Positions 27,903-37,795 of a DNA stretch of 64,000 bases are shown here, piece by piece (the first letter of the stretch is position 1; each line of letters begins with the position of its first letter). Under the pieces are notes generated by a model, which ran no database searches, had not been told where the DNA came from, and worked only from the letters and a program-made list of their open reading frames with translations. The translations under genes and the position numbers were made by a program. The DNA is from Pedobacter sp. Leaf41 (GTDB lineage Bacteria; Bacteroidota; Bacteroidia; Sphingobacteriales; Sphingobacteriaceae): assembly GCF_001422545.1 (NCBI RefSeq), contig NZ_LMLE01000008.1, positions 337,808 through 401,807 of the forward strand, in the 5' to 3' direction.

Positions 27903-28925
27903 TTGAAGAAAAAAACGACCATATACGATATTGCGAAAGCGCTCAACATTACCGTTTCTACCGTTTCCAGAGCATTGAGTGGTTTCCCCGCAATAAGTGA
28001 TGCCACTAAAAAAGCTGTTGTAGAAACCGCTAAAAAACTAAATTACAGTCCAAATAAATTAGCCTCTGCACTTAAGTCGGGCAAGACTTACATTATCGGC
28101 GTAATCGTTCCAAGTGTTCAGGCCCATTTTTTCGCTTCTATTATTCATTGTATCGAAGATGGGTTGAAAAATAGCGGCTATCGGGTCATCATTTATCAAT
28201 CAAATGAATCGGTTGAGAATGAAATTAATGGTGTGAGGACGTTGTTGGAAGCACAGGTAGATGGAATTATGGCTTCCATGTCGCTTGAAACACAGGATGT
28301 TTCTCATTTTACAGAAATTGTTAAACAAAACAAACCACTTATTCTTTTCGATCGGGTTCACGAAGATTTAGTGGTGCCAACCATTACCCTTGATGATTTT
28401 CGAGCGGGGTATATGGCCACGCAACATTTAATTGATCATGGCTATAAAAAGATAGCTTTTGTAACCACCGTGCATCAAATTAAAATTTTTGATGATCGGT
28501 TGAAAGGTTATAAAGCTGCTTTAAGAGATAATGGTTTGCCGGTTCTGGATGAACATATAATTTTTGGTGGTTTATCAATCAAAGATGGAAGGTTTGGCGC
28601 TGGCAAGTTGATGCGTAGCAAGAATAAGCCTGATGCAATTGTTGCCGGAGACGACTTTACGGCTCTTGGGGTAATTAAAAAACTTAAGGAAATTGATAAA
28701 ACACCGCCTGAAATTGGAGTGATTGGATTTGCCAATGAAGCTTTTTCTGCTTATATCACCCCGAATTTATCCACCATAGATCAGCACCCTGCGAAAATAG
28801 GAAAAGAATGCGCCAAGATGTTTCTGAAAATGGTGGGTCAGCCAAATCCTTACAATAATATCGAACACATTGTACTTGATCCAACCGTTGTTGAACGGCA
28901 ATCAACTGATAAAGCAGTAGATTAG
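27903..28925 (+). CDS. LacI-family transcriptional regulator
   Basis: The 340-residue regulator starts with TTG at 27903; the first residues KKKTTIYDIAKALNITVSTV are a full LacI helix-turn-helix, so a later ATG would remove the DNA-binding domain. The hinge helix SPNKLASALKSG follows, then a periplasmic-binding-protein-like sugar domain. It lies 73 bases after the acyltransferase and converges on nagB, so it probably controls amino-sugar or glycan genes nearby. The effector is unknown. Confidence 0.92.
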   Translation: MKKKTTIYDIAKALNITVSTVSRALSGFPAISDATKKAVVETAKKLNYSPNKLASALKSGKTYIIGVIVPSVQAHFFASIIHCIEDGLKNSGYRVIIYQSNESVENEINGVRTLLEAQVDGIMASMSLETQDVSHFTEIVKQNKPLILFDRVHEDLVVPTITLDDFRAGYMATQHLIDHGYKKIAFVTTVHQIKIFDDRLKGYKAALRDNGLPVLDEHIIFGGLSIKDGRFGAGKLMRSKNKPDAIVAGDDFTALGVIKKLKEIDKTPPEIGVIGFANEAFSAYITPNLSTIDQHPAKIGKECAKMFLKMVGQPNPYNNIEHIVLDPTVVERQSTDKAVD

Positions 28926-28985
28926 CCAAGAAACCTCTTCGAAAGTAGCGATGCTCCTGGTTTCGATAATCAATAGCTTGGTAAC

Positions 28986-29016
28986 AAAAAATCCCCACTT
29001 TTTGAAGTGAGGATTT
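28986..29016. terminator. Bidirectional terminator between the LacI gene and nagB
   Basis: An AAATCC..ACTT / AAGT..GGATTT stem with one internal mismatch and a TTTG loop, with A- and T-runs on the two sides. It sits between convergent genes. Confidence 0.6.
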
Positions 29017-29032
29017 GTATTTAAAAATTCTG

Positions 29033-30958
29033 CTAGTCAACAAACTTCCACCTTACAAAAGCTTCCATCGCTTCGTATTCTGCCAAACCTAATTCATCAT
29101 AAGCTTTTGCAGTTTCACGATTTCTATCTTCAGCACGTTGCCAAAATTCTCTTGCATCATCGCCAGGAAAAACAGCTTTGTCTTTCTGACTTTGATGTTT
29201 AAATATTGCGTTTCTTTTGCGCTCCAATTCCTGAGGAGAAATAGGCACAGCCATTTCAATTTCGTGGGTTTCAAATTCATGCCACGCACCCCGATACATC
29301 CATAACCAGCAATCTTGCGCCCAGGCTTCTGTTTTGCGAAGACGTGTTAATGCAGCTAGAATGATATTAAAACATACAATATGTGTTCCATGGGGATCTT
29401 CAAAATCGCCCGCTGCAAAAACCTGTTGCGGTTTAACTTGCTGTAAAAGCTCAATTGTTAATTCGATATCAGCATCGGTAACCGGATTTTTCTGGTTTTT
29501 CCCACTTTCGTAAAACGGTAGCGCCTGAAAATGAATATGGTCATCTTCCAAACCACAATAACGGGCACCTGCAATCGCTTCACCCTTTCTGATCAAACCT
29601 TTAACTGTTTGTATTTCTGGAGTATCAACCTGGTTAGGTTTCTTCTGATCAATAAAGGTTCTCATTTTATTGTACAATTCCTTCAAGTGCGAATTGTCCA
29701 TCCCCATCTTTTCTGTGAAATCTACATTGAATTCTACAAAACGAAGCGCATCATCATCCCAAACGGCAGTGTTTCCAGAGGTTTGGTAAGCCACATGAAC
29801 ATCGTGCTTCTGATCCACCAAACGAATAAACGTTCCACCCATTGAAATCACATCATCATCCGGATGCGGTGAAAAGATAATTACCCGTTTTTTAGCAGGT
29901 TCTGCCCGTTCTGGCCGTTGAGAATCATCAGCATTTGGTTTTCCACCTGGCCAGCCCGTAATGGTGTGCTGTAATTTGTTAAAAATATGGATGTTGATAT
30001 TATAAACCGGCCCTTTTTCAGTCGCCAGTTGGGCCATACCATTGTTATTGTAATCGTCTTCAGTTAATTTTAAAACTGGTTTCTTCAATGTATTGGCCAG
30101 CCAAATTACTGCTTTGCGAATCAAGTCTTCTGTCCAAACGCAATCTTTAACTAACCATGGGGTGTCAAAACGGGTCAATTCTGCTGCCGCCGGAGTATCT
30201 AAAATAAATTCAACATGCTCTGAAAGTTGAAGATAAGTAGCTGGAACATCGCCAGAAATTTCACCTTCTACCGCTTTTTTAATAATCGAAGCTTTTTTGC
30301 GGCTCCAGGCCATCAAAATAATCTCTCTGGCTTTAAAAATAGTACCAATCCCCATGGTGATGGCTTTGGTTGGTACAAAGGTTTTTCCACCAAAATCTCT
30401 GGCTGCATCACGGCGGGTTAAATCATCAAGAGTAACCAAGCGTGTGCCGGAATTTGGTGCCGAACCAGGCTCATTAAAACCGATGTGACCCGTACGACCA
30501 ATACCCAAAATCTGGATATCAAGGCCACCAAGATCTCCGATTTTTTTCTCGTAATCTAAACAGAATGCAGGAATATCTTCAAGGGGAAGCGTTCCATCAG
30601 GGATGTGAACATTGTTTTTATCAATGTCGATATGATCGAAAAGATTTTCGTTCATAAAAGTAACGTAACTCTGTGCGGCATTTGGCTGCATTGGATAGTA
30701 TTCATCCAAATTGAAAGTAATTACGTTTTTAAAACTTAAACCCTCTTCTTTGTGCAGCCTAACCAATTCGGCATAAACTGCAATTGGGGTAACACCTGTT
30801 GCTAAGCCCAGTACTGCAGGTGCGTTGTTTGCTTGTTTTGATTTAATGAGGTTGGCAATTCTGTGCGCCACATTAATGGAAGCAATTTTTGGATTTTCGA
30901 ACACGCTCACAGGGAGTTTCTCGAAACGTGTCTCCTCCAATAGATTTAATCTAGCCAT
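29033..30958 (-). CDS. nagB: Glucosamine-6-phosphate deaminase fused to a PIG-L deacetylase-like domain
   Basis: From the ATG at 30958 (MARLNLLEETRFEKLPV) the protein has 641 residues, far more than the roughly 260 of a plain NagB. Residues 1-270 are NagB, with NLDEYYPM near 83 and IGFNEPGSAPNSGTRLV near 159. From about residue 355 a PIG-L/LmbE-type domain follows, with the zinc-binding motif HPDDD at 365-369. NagB makes fructose-6-phosphate and ammonia from glucosamine-6-phosphate; the PIG-L family removes N-acetyl groups. The fusion is known in Bacteroidota, though the second activity is unproven. Divergent from anmK. Confidence 0.92.
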   Translation of the reverse strand: MARLNLLEETRFEKLPVSVFENPKIASINVAHRIANLIKSKQANNAPAVLGLATGVTPIAVYAELVRLHKEEGLSFKNVITFNLDEYYPMQPNAAQSYVTFMNENLFDHIDIDKNNVHIPDGTLPLEDIPAFCLDYEKKIGDLGGLDIQILGIGRTGHIGFNEPGSAPNSGTRLVTLDDLTRRDAARDFGGKTFVPTKAITMGIGTIFKAREIILMAWSRKKASIIKKAVEGEISGDVPATYLQLSEHVEFILDTPAAAELTRFDTPWLVKDCVWTEDLIRKAVIWLANTLKKPVLKLTEDDYNNNGMAQLATEKGPVYNINIHIFNKLQHTITGWPGGKPNADDSQRPERAEPAKKRVIIFSPHPDDDVISMGGTFIRLVDQKHDVHVAYQTSGNTAVWDDDALRFVEFNVDFTEKMGMDNSHLKELYNKMRTFIDQKKPNQVDTPEIQTVKGLIRKGEAIAGARYCGLEDDHIHFQALPFYESGKNQKNPVTDADIELTIELLQQVKPQQVFAAGDFEDPHGTHIVCFNIILAALTRLRKTEAWAQDCWLWMYRGAWHEFETHEIEMAVPISPQELERKRNAIFKHQSQKDKAVFPGDDAREFWQRAEDRNRETAKAYDELGLAEYEAMEAFVRWKFVD

Positions 30959-31097
30959 TTTATTTATGGTTTTTAATGTACGGAGCAGTAAATATAGAGA
31001 GTTATGCCCAATTTCTAACAAAGGTTATTTACTTTTATTGCAAGTATTTCCTTAAAATTCGATTGAGGCTATAAACAAACGTTTGATCAAAATTATT

Positions 31098-32294
31098 ATG
31101 AACATCCAAATTCAAAATCTTTATCACAAAGCGCAAAAAGACGAACGTTTAATTATCGGGTTAATGAGCGGAACATCAATGGATGGATTAGATATTGCAT
31201 TATGTGTGGTAAAGGGAAGTGGCGCCGAAACGGATATTAACATACTTGAATTTAAAACCGGAGAATATTCTGACGATTTCAGATCGAAGATTAAAGCCGT
31301 TTTTTCTAAAAAGCAAGTGGATTTGGAGTTGGTTTGTTTGATGAATGAATACATTGCCAATACACATGCTGAGTTGATTAATGAGGCTTTGAAACAATGG
31401 GGCTATAAAAATGATCAGATTGATTTTATTGCCAGTCATGGTCAAACCATTTTTCATGCGCCAAAATCTCTTCATCAACTTGTAGATTATCCAAATGGAA
31501 CGCTACAAATTGGAGATGGCGATCACATTGCTGTTAAAACCGGCATTATCACTTTATCAGATTTTCGGCAAAAACATTTAGCCGCTGGCGGTGAAGGTGC
31601 GCCGCTAGCAGTTTATGGCGACTATTTAATTTTCTCGAAGAGCGGCGAAGATCGGGTAATGCTCAATATTGGAGGTATTGCTAACTTTACTTATTTACCT
31701 GGAAATCTAAATGCATCAGAAATTTTTTCAACTGATGTTGGTCCGGGGAATACCCTGATGGATCAATTTATGCAACATCATTACAATCAATTTTACGATA
31801 AAAATGGTGCTGTTGCGAAATCTGGCAGATTAAATGAAGCCTTGTTGAAGGAATTATTAAAATGCGATTTTTTTGCGTTGGATTTTCCTAAAACCACAGG
31901 CCCTGAATTGTTTAATCTGGATTACTTACAGGCTGCACAAAATCGATCTTCAACATTGGATATAGCAACTGGAGATGTGATGACCACATTATGCCATTTC
32001 TCGGCAGAAACCATTTCGAATGCCGTGAAACGATGCTTCGGCAACGAACCCAATGCACAAATTTTTATGAGCGGTGGGGGGATGCATAATCCACTTTTGG
32101 TAGAATTATTAAAAGGGAAGCTTTCTAATTGCAATTTCTTCACCACCGACGACTTAAACATTAACCCCGATGCAAAGGAAGCCGTTTTATTTGCTGTATT
32201 AGCCAATGAGACATTATGTGGTTCGCCCATCAATTTCGGCGATAGAAAAGGTGTTCCATCTATTTGCATGGGGAAAATAAGTTTGCCGGAATAA
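31098..32294 (+). CDS. anmK: Anhydro-N-acetylmuramic acid kinase
   Basis: I start at ATG 31098 (398 residues); the frame extends five codons to a TTG. The enzyme phosphorylates and opens 1,6-anhydro-MurNAc recovered from the cell wall, producing MurNAc-6-phosphate. The ATP-site motif GLMSGTSMDGLD is near residue 20, and GDGDHIAVKTG and DVGPGNTLMD are the other family signatures. It is divergent to nagB, and both serve recycling of wall amino sugars. A SusC gene follows 87 bases later on the same strand. Confidence 0.94.
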   Translation: MNIQIQNLYHKAQKDERLIIGLMSGTSMDGLDIALCVVKGSGAETDINILEFKTGEYSDDFRSKIKAVFSKKQVDLELVCLMNEYIANTHAELINEALKQWGYKNDQIDFIASHGQTIFHAPKSLHQLVDYPNGTLQIGDGDHIAVKTGIITLSDFRQKHLAAGGEGAPLAVYGDYLIFSKSGEDRVMLNIGGIANFTYLPGNLNASEIFSTDVGPGNTLMDQFMQHHYNQFYDKNGAVAKSGRLNEALLKELLKCDFFALDFPKTTGPELFNLDYLQAAQNRSSTLDIATGDVMTTLCHFSAETISNAVKRCFGNEPNAQIFMSGGGMHNPLLVELLKGKLSNCNFFTTDDLNINPDAKEAVLFAVLANETLCGSPINFGDRKGVPSICMGKISLPE

Positions 32295-32381
32295 ACTTTT
32301 TTGCCTCCAAGAAAATTTGCTTTTTCAACAATTTCGTTACATTTGCTCAAACCCTAATCTTAACTACAAAACCAATATTTT

Positions 32382-35300
32382 ATGGAAAAAAGTTACCTAA
32401 AATGGTCAACAAGATTTTTTGCAATTTTGATGATCCCATTGCTGCTGCTTTTATTTACAGAAATGGCACAGGCACAAACGAAACGCTATACCATTAGCGG
32501 TAAAGTTACCGATGCCGCCAACAACGACCCGATTCCCGGTGTTGTTGTGAAAATCTTAAACACAAATTTAGCAACGAGTACCAACGCCAACGGAGGCTAT
32601 TCATTTTCTGTTGATTTAGCTGCGGGAATTGCCCAAATTCAATTTTCGTTCGTGGGCTACAAAAGTAAAATCCAACCGGTAAGCCTAGCCACAGGCGATC
32701 AGGTTCAGGTAAACGCTACCTTGAGTGCTGATGCAGTTGGATTAGATGAGGTAATTGTTACGGGAACATCGCAAGGAACTACCAGAAAACAATTGGGTAG
32801 TTATGTAAGTACCGTTAAAGGAGACGATTTAAACAAAGCACCAAGCGGAAACGCATTGGCCTCGCTTCAAGGTAAAACGCCAGGTGCTCAAATCAGCCAA
32901 AACTCAGGCGATCCTGCCGGCGGAATTTCAGTTCGACTAAGAGGAGTGAGTTCTGTAAATTCATCTTCTGAACCATTGTATATTATTGATGGGGTGATTG
33001 TGAATAATTCAACAACCAGAGTAACCAATACATCTGGCAATTATGATGGCGGAAACTTTGTTGGAAGCATAGGTCAAAACAGAATGGTGGATATCAGTCC
33101 GGCTGATATAGATCGCATTGAGGTGTTGAATGGTGCAGCTGCGGCGGCTATTTATGGATCTAGAGCAAATGCAGGTGTAATTCAGATCTTTACTAAGAGA
33201 GGGAAAACTGGAGAGCCACAAGTGAGCTTTAATACCAGTTTAACTATCAGTGAATTACGTAAGCAGATTGATGTAAACCAATCGCCAACAAAATTTGGTG
33301 GCCCTACCGATGGACCAACGGCACAAACTCAGGATGTATTATCTCCTGCGTTAATTACGACTACTCCGGTTACCCGTTATAATTATCAGGATTACATATT
33401 TAGAACGGGAATTGGAACAGATAATTCAGTTTCAGTTTCTGGTGGTAATGACAATACTAAATTCTACACCTCGGCTGGTTACTTTTCTAATCAGGGTATT
33501 ATTAAAAATACTGATTTCACCAGAATGAATTTTAGGGCAAACCTTGATCAAACCATTAATAAATGGGCAAAGTTAACTGCTGGATTTAATTATGTTCATA
33601 GCGATGCCAACGAAAAACCAGATGGTAATTCGTTCTTTTCTCCAATGAATTCCGTAACCATTCTTGGTAATTTCCATGATATTTTTGCAAGAGATGCTTT
33701 GGGCAACCTTAAAGCTGTTGGAGAACGTGGTCGTGTGAATCCTGTTTCAGTAATTGAGGATATCAAACAGCGCCAGTTTACCAACCGTATCATTGCCAAC
33801 ACTGGTTTAAAACTAACTCCGGTTAAAAACCTTACCATCGATTATACCATGGGGGTTGATAATTCAATCCAAAATGGGACCACTTTTATTCCGCCGTTTG
33901 CCTATAATGTAAGTACTGGTTTTTATGGTGGCGGACCGACTTTAGACCCATCATTAAATGGTTATGCCAGTGCGGCAAATGCCACCACTACATTGTTTAA
34001 TAATGAGTTAAATTTTACCTATGATACGAAGATCACAGATTTATTGAGTTCGACCACGCAATTGGGCGGTTCATATCAATACCAAAAGGATCTTTTTAGT
34101 TTATTAAATGGTCGTGGTTTAGCGCCATTTGTTCAGGTGGTAAATGGAGCAAGTACCATTTTGCCAAACAGTGATAGCCGCTCAGAGTTTTCTATTAGCG
34201 GAGCCTATCTTCAACAAAATTTTAAATACAAAGATCACTTATTTGTAACGGGTGCCATTCGAGTCGATCAATCTACCGTTTTCGGTGAAGAAAATAGAAC
34301 TCAGTATTATCCAAAGGCAAATGTGAGTTATGTGCTTTCATCTGCAGATTATTGGAAAGATTTAGGTGTTTCATCATGGTGGAATGCTTTTAAATTGAGA
34401 GCAGCTTACGGCCAATCGGGTAACTTAACTGGAATTGGTGCTTATGATCGTTTCAACGTTTATTCTCCAAGTGCATTGAATAGTAAAACTTCACTAACTT
34501 CTTTAACTACACTGGCAAATACGAATGTAAAACCTGAGCGTCAACAAGAGTTAGAGGTTGGTACAGATATGTCATTCTTTAATAATCGATTGGGATTAAC
34601 TTTCAGTTATTACGATAAAACCGTTAAGGATTTGTTGCTAGGGGTAGTAATTGCACCTACAACAGGCTATTCGAGTTTGTTGGATAATATTGGAGGCAAA
34701 CTGAAAAACAAAGGTTTTGAATTGATGTTGACTGGTGTTCCGCTAAAAAGCGACGATTTCTCATGGACTTCTACCGTGATTTTCAACAGAAACAGAAATA
34801 AAATCATAGGATCGGGTGCGCAAAGATTAATTTCTACAAATGCTGGTGCACCGGTTTCTATCACGGACGGTTACCCGGTAGGTGTATTTTACGGAACTTA
34901 TTTTGAGCGCACAAGCGATGGAAGCATTGCAACGAATGCCGCTGGTATTCCTTTAACTGCTGGTCAATCGGCTGGTAATGTTTTGCGTAAAGTAATCGGT
35001 GATCCAAACCCGGATTATACCGGATCATTTGTAAATGATTTTAGCTATAGAAAATTAAGCTTACATATTCAGTTGGATGCTGTTCAGGGAGGGGATGTTT
35101 GGAATGCAGATTGGAGAACTCGTCAAGGTGTTGGTAATGGAAAGGTAGCCGAAGCAGAACAGATGGGTCAATTGCCTAGGGGCTATGTTGCAGGTGCCTA
35201 CAATGTGGAAGAATGGCGTATTGATGATGGATCTTTCGTGAAATTAAGAGAAATTTCTTTGAGCTATAACATTGGCCAGGTTAAATTTATTAAAAGCTTA

Positions 35301-35462
35301 ACGGTTAACTTAAGTGGAAGAAACCTGATTTCCTGGGATAACTACAAGGGATACGATCCAGAGTTAAATTCTGGAGGTCAATCTACCATTTTAAGAAATA
35401 TAGATTTTGGCTCAGTTCCAATTCCACGTACATATTCTTTGGGTTTACAAGCAAGGTTCTAA
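32382..35462 (+). CDS. SusC/RagA-family TonB-linked outer-membrane transporter
   Basis: The 1026-residue protein has a signal peptide to about residue 31, a carboxypeptidase-regulatory-like domain (ISGKVTDAANNDPIPGVVVK), the TonB-linked plug with VRLRGVSSVN and IYGSRANAGVI, and a beta barrel ending with a terminal Phe (LGLQARF). These import oligosaccharides with a SusD lipoprotein as lid, whose gene follows 15 bases later. The N-terminal domain links it to SusC rather than siderophore receptors. The glycan is not identifiable from the sequence. Confidence 0.95.
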   Translation: MEKSYLKWSTRFFAILMIPLLLLLFTEMAQAQTKRYTISGKVTDAANNDPIPGVVVKILNTNLATSTNANGGYSFSVDLAAGIAQIQFSFVGYKSKIQPVSLATGDQVQVNATLSADAVGLDEVIVTGTSQGTTRKQLGSYVSTVKGDDLNKAPSGNALASLQGKTPGAQISQNSGDPAGGISVRLRGVSSVNSSSEPLYIIDGVIVNNSTTRVTNTSGNYDGGNFVGSIGQNRMVDISPADIDRIEVLNGAAAAAIYGSRANAGVIQIFTKRGKTGEPQVSFNTSLTISELRKQIDVNQSPTKFGGPTDGPTAQTQDVLSPALITTTPVTRYNYQDYIFRTGIGTDNSVSVSGGNDNTKFYTSAGYFSNQGIIKNTDFTRMNFRANLDQTINKWAKLTAGFNYVHSDANEKPDGNSFFSPMNSVTILGNFHDIFARDALGNLKAVGERGRVNPVSVIEDIKQRQFTNRIIANTGLKLTPVKNLTIDYTMGVDNSIQNGTTFIPPFAYNVSTGFYGGGPTLDPSLNGYASAANATTTLFNNELNFTYDTKITDLLSSTTQLGGSYQYQKDLFSLLNGRGLAPFVQVVNGASTILPNSDSRSEFSISGAYLQQNFKYKDHLFVTGAIRVDQSTVFGEENRTQYYPKANVSYVLSSADYWKDLGVSSWWNAFKLRAAYGQSGNLTGIGAYDRFNVYSPSALNSKTSLTSLTTLANTNVKPERQQELEVGTDMSFFNNRLGLTFSYYDKTVKDLLLGVVIAPTTGYSSLLDNIGGKLKNKGFELMLTGVPLKSDDFSWTSTVIFNRNRNKIIGSGAQRLISTNAGAPVSITDGYPVGVFYGTYFERTSDGSIATNAAGIPLTAGQSAGNVLRKVIGDPNPDYTGSFVNDFSYRKLSLHIQLDAVQGGDVWNADWRTRQGVGNGKVAEAEQMGQLPRGYVAGAYNVEEWRIDDGSFVKLREISLSYNIGQVKFIKSLTVNLSGRNLISWDNYKGYDPELNSGGQSTILRNIDFGSVPIPRTYSLGLQARF

Positions 35463-35477
35463 ATAAAAAGACTTATT

Positions 35478-36773
35478 ATGAAAAATTTAAAATCAAAATA
35501 TATAGGTTATGCATTTCTGCTTACAACCGTTGCTTTTTCTAGCGCTTGTAATAAGGAATACTTAAATCCTAATGCAGCTACGGCTGACGAAGTATTGACC
35601 TCAGCAAAGGGCTTGACAGGTGTCACTGTAGGTTTGCAGAAAAACTTTTCGACCACCAGAGCAGGTGTTTTATATGCATCGATCACCCTAAATGGTTTAA
35701 CAACCAATGAGTTGATTTCGATTAATACTGGTAATACCAATGAGGAGCGTTTAGTTGCCGGAGGTGTACAGGTTGATGGAACCAATACTATTTTGTTAAA
35801 TGTTTGGGCTGGAGCAAATAAAATTATTTTTGATGCGGACAACGTAATTAACAATGCAGCAAACTTGCCCGATAAAAACTATGCTGCTGGTTTAGTGGCC
35901 CACGCCAGTATTTTTAAGGCATTAGCAATTGGAAATTTATCTGAATATTGGGAAAAAATACCAGCTGGCATCGGGCAAAATGTAACATTTATTAGTCGTG
36001 TTGATGGCTTTAATAAAGCAATTGCAACTATTGATAATGCATTGGCCGTTATTGCTGCAAATCCTATTAGTACTTCATTTGCTGGAAATATTCCAGCTGG
36101 AATTGATATCCCGAATACATTGAATGCTTTGAAAGCCAGGTATGCGCTTTTCGCTGGCAATTATACTTTGGCATTAACGGCAGCTAATGCAGTTGATTTG
36201 ACGAAGAAATCTGCTTTCAACTACGATGCATTAAACTTGAATCCACTTTTCGAGATTGCAACATCAACGAATAATGTTATTCAGCCAAAAAACATTAATC
36301 TTGGTCAAACAGGCGCAAATGTTCCAGATGCTGGTGATGCTAGAATTCCATTTTACACAGTTGTAAATACTACGGTACGTATTAATGGTTTCGGAGCGGG
36401 AACCTTTACACAGATTCCGGTTTATTTACCAGGAGAAATTACTTTAATCAAAGCGGAGGCTTATGCCCGTCAGGCTACTCCAAACTTAGCAAGTGCATTA
36501 ACCGAGCTGAATAAAATCGTAACTAAAACTGCAGCTACAGATCCCTTTGGTGTAGGCGCCAACTTACCTGCGCTAACGGGCACTTATACGCAACAGCAAT
36601 TATTGGATCTAATTTATAAACACCGAAGTATCGAATTGTTTATGTCGGGCCTAAAGCTAGAAGACATGAGAAGATTTAATCAGCCTCTGGCAGATCGGAA
36701 GCGGAATTTTTTCCCTTATCCTTTTCAGGAGCGGGATAATAATCCAAATACTCCGGCCAACCCTACTTTCTAA
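35478..36773 (+). CDS. SusD/RagB-family surface glycan-binding lipoprotein
   Basis: The 431-residue lipoprotein has a lipobox ending at Cys24 (AFSSACNKEYLN) and the SusD helical pattern. Its C-terminal end with LLDLIYKHRSIELFMSGLKL and MRRFNQPLADRKRNFFPYP is typical. It forms the extracellular lid of the SusC encoded directly upstream. It is shorter than many SusD proteins of 500 or more residues. A bidirectional terminator follows, so this pair forms a two-gene operon. Confidence 0.92.
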   Translation: MKNLKSKYIGYAFLLTTVAFSSACNKEYLNPNAATADEVLTSAKGLTGVTVGLQKNFSTTRAGVLYASITLNGLTTNELISINTGNTNEERLVAGGVQVDGTNTILLNVWAGANKIIFDADNVINNAANLPDKNYAAGLVAHASIFKALAIGNLSEYWEKIPAGIGQNVTFISRVDGFNKAIATIDNALAVIAANPISTSFAGNIPAGIDIPNTLNALKARYALFAGNYTLALTAANAVDLTKKSAFNYDALNLNPLFEIATSTNNVIQPKNINLGQTGANVPDAGDARIPFYTVVNTTVRINGFGAGTFTQIPVYLPGEITLIKAEAYARQATPNLASALTELNKIVTKTAATDPFGVGANLPALTGTYTQQQLLDLIYKHRSIELFMSGLKLEDMRRFNQPLADRKRNFFPYPFQERDNNPNTPANPTF

Positions 36774-36780
36774 AAACAAA

Positions 36781-36812
36781 AAAATGGGTTCCAATCTGGA
36801 ACCCATTTTTTT
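36781..36812. terminator. Bidirectional terminator between susD-like and the DeoR gene
   Basis: A 10-bp perfect stem ATGGGTTCCA / TGGAACCCAT with A-run on the left and T-run on the right, serving both converging genes. Its T-run overlaps the stop codon of the DeoR gene. Confidence 0.85.
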
Positions 36813-37557
36813 ATAATATGTTTAAATCTCTAGTTCGATAATCGGCCAAAGCTTCGTTTTCGTGATCTAATTCTGTTATTAAATAGCTGATGCTTTCAAT
36901 CGGGCAAACCCGTAGCCTCAAAGAGATATCCAGCTTTTCGGATATACACAAAACCGCAGTTTTTTTGGAACAGGCAATCATTGCCTTTTTTAATTGATTA
37001 ATTTCCCAGTAAGTATCTGTTAGACCATCTTCCGGGTGGATAGCACTGGTACCCATTACACATAAATCCGCTTTGATTTCCGAAAGCTGGGTAATTACTT
37101 GTCCGCCGTAGGTGATCTGCGAATTTTTTGAAAACAACCCACCAATCAAAATCACTTCCAGGTTATCGTATTTTGCCAGCTCAACGGCAACCAAGGGACT
37201 GATGGTAAAAAATGTTCCGGCAATATTTTGCGGAAGTTGTTTTACCAGTTCTAAAATAGTAGTTCCTCCGCCCGTTAAAACCACCATTCCATCTTTGAAA
37301 AGCGAGGTCGCTTTTTTCGCAATGACTATTTTAATGTCTCTGGCATAAACCGTACTATCATCAAAAGAACTGTGGTATGATTTAGACAATGCACCTCCAT
37401 GAACTTTAAAAAGAAGGTCTTCATCTACCAATTCTTGTAAATCTCTTCTTATGGTATCTTCAGATACATTAAGTAATTGAACCAAATCAGAAGTAAGTAC
37501 ACGATTGTGTAAATTGATTTGGCGCATAATGAAATCATGGCGTTCTTTTTTGAGCAT
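36811..37557 (-). CDS. DeoR/GlpR-family transcriptional regulator
   Basis: The 248-residue regulator has an N-terminal winged helix (SEDTIRRDLQELVDEDLLFK) and a C-terminal sugar-phosphate sensor domain of the isomerase fold with MVVLTGGGTTILELVKQLP and GGLFSKNS. Such proteins respond to phosphorylated sugars. It is divergent to the second SusC operon, with direct-repeat motifs in the shared region, and so probably controls that operon and itself. The effector may be an amino-sugar or fucose/mannose metabolite; that is inference. Confidence 0.92.
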   Translation of the reverse strand: MLKKERHDFIMRQINLHNRVLTSDLVQLLNVSEDTIRRDLQELVDEDLLFKVHGGALSKSYHSSFDDSTVYARDIKIVIAKKATSLFKDGMVVLTGGGTTILELVKQLPQNIAGTFFTISPLVAVELAKYDNLEVILIGGLFSKNSQITYGGQVITQLSEIKADLCVMGTSAIHPEDGLTDTYWEINQLKKAMIACSKKTAVLCISEKLDISLRLRVCPIESISYLITELDHENEALADYRTRDLNIL

Positions 37558-37601
37558 GTTGATGTTTGGTTTGCACTAAATTAAAAATACTTTTTAATTA
37601 T

Positions 37602-37624
37602 TTGCGTGTTTATGCGTTTTTGTG
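37602..37624. promoter_or_regulatory. Candidate DeoR operator, site 1
   Basis: Two GCGT cores exactly 10 bases apart (37604 and 37614) in TTGCGTGTTTATGCGTTTTT. This lies 45 bases before the DeoR start. The same paired arrangement appears at site 2. Confidence 0.55.
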
Positions 37625-37715
37625 CAATTATATATTGTAATAGTTGTAGGAAAATCTTTGTTATTTGTTTTTTTTATTAAAAAACATTTATCATATTTAC
37701 TTTAAATTAAATAAA

Positions 37716-37738
37716 ATGCGTTATTATGCGTGTTTTGG
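37716..37738. promoter_or_regulatory. Candidate DeoR operator, site 2
   Basis: Again two GCGT cores 10 bases apart (37718 and 37728), with the shared 8-mer TTATGCGT. It lies about 60-80 bases before the second SusC start, where an operator overlapping the promoter would be expected. Confidence 0.55.
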
Positions 37739-37795
37739 CAAACAACAAACTAACTACAACTAAACAAATTCTAACTAATCCCTTATTGGCAGTTT

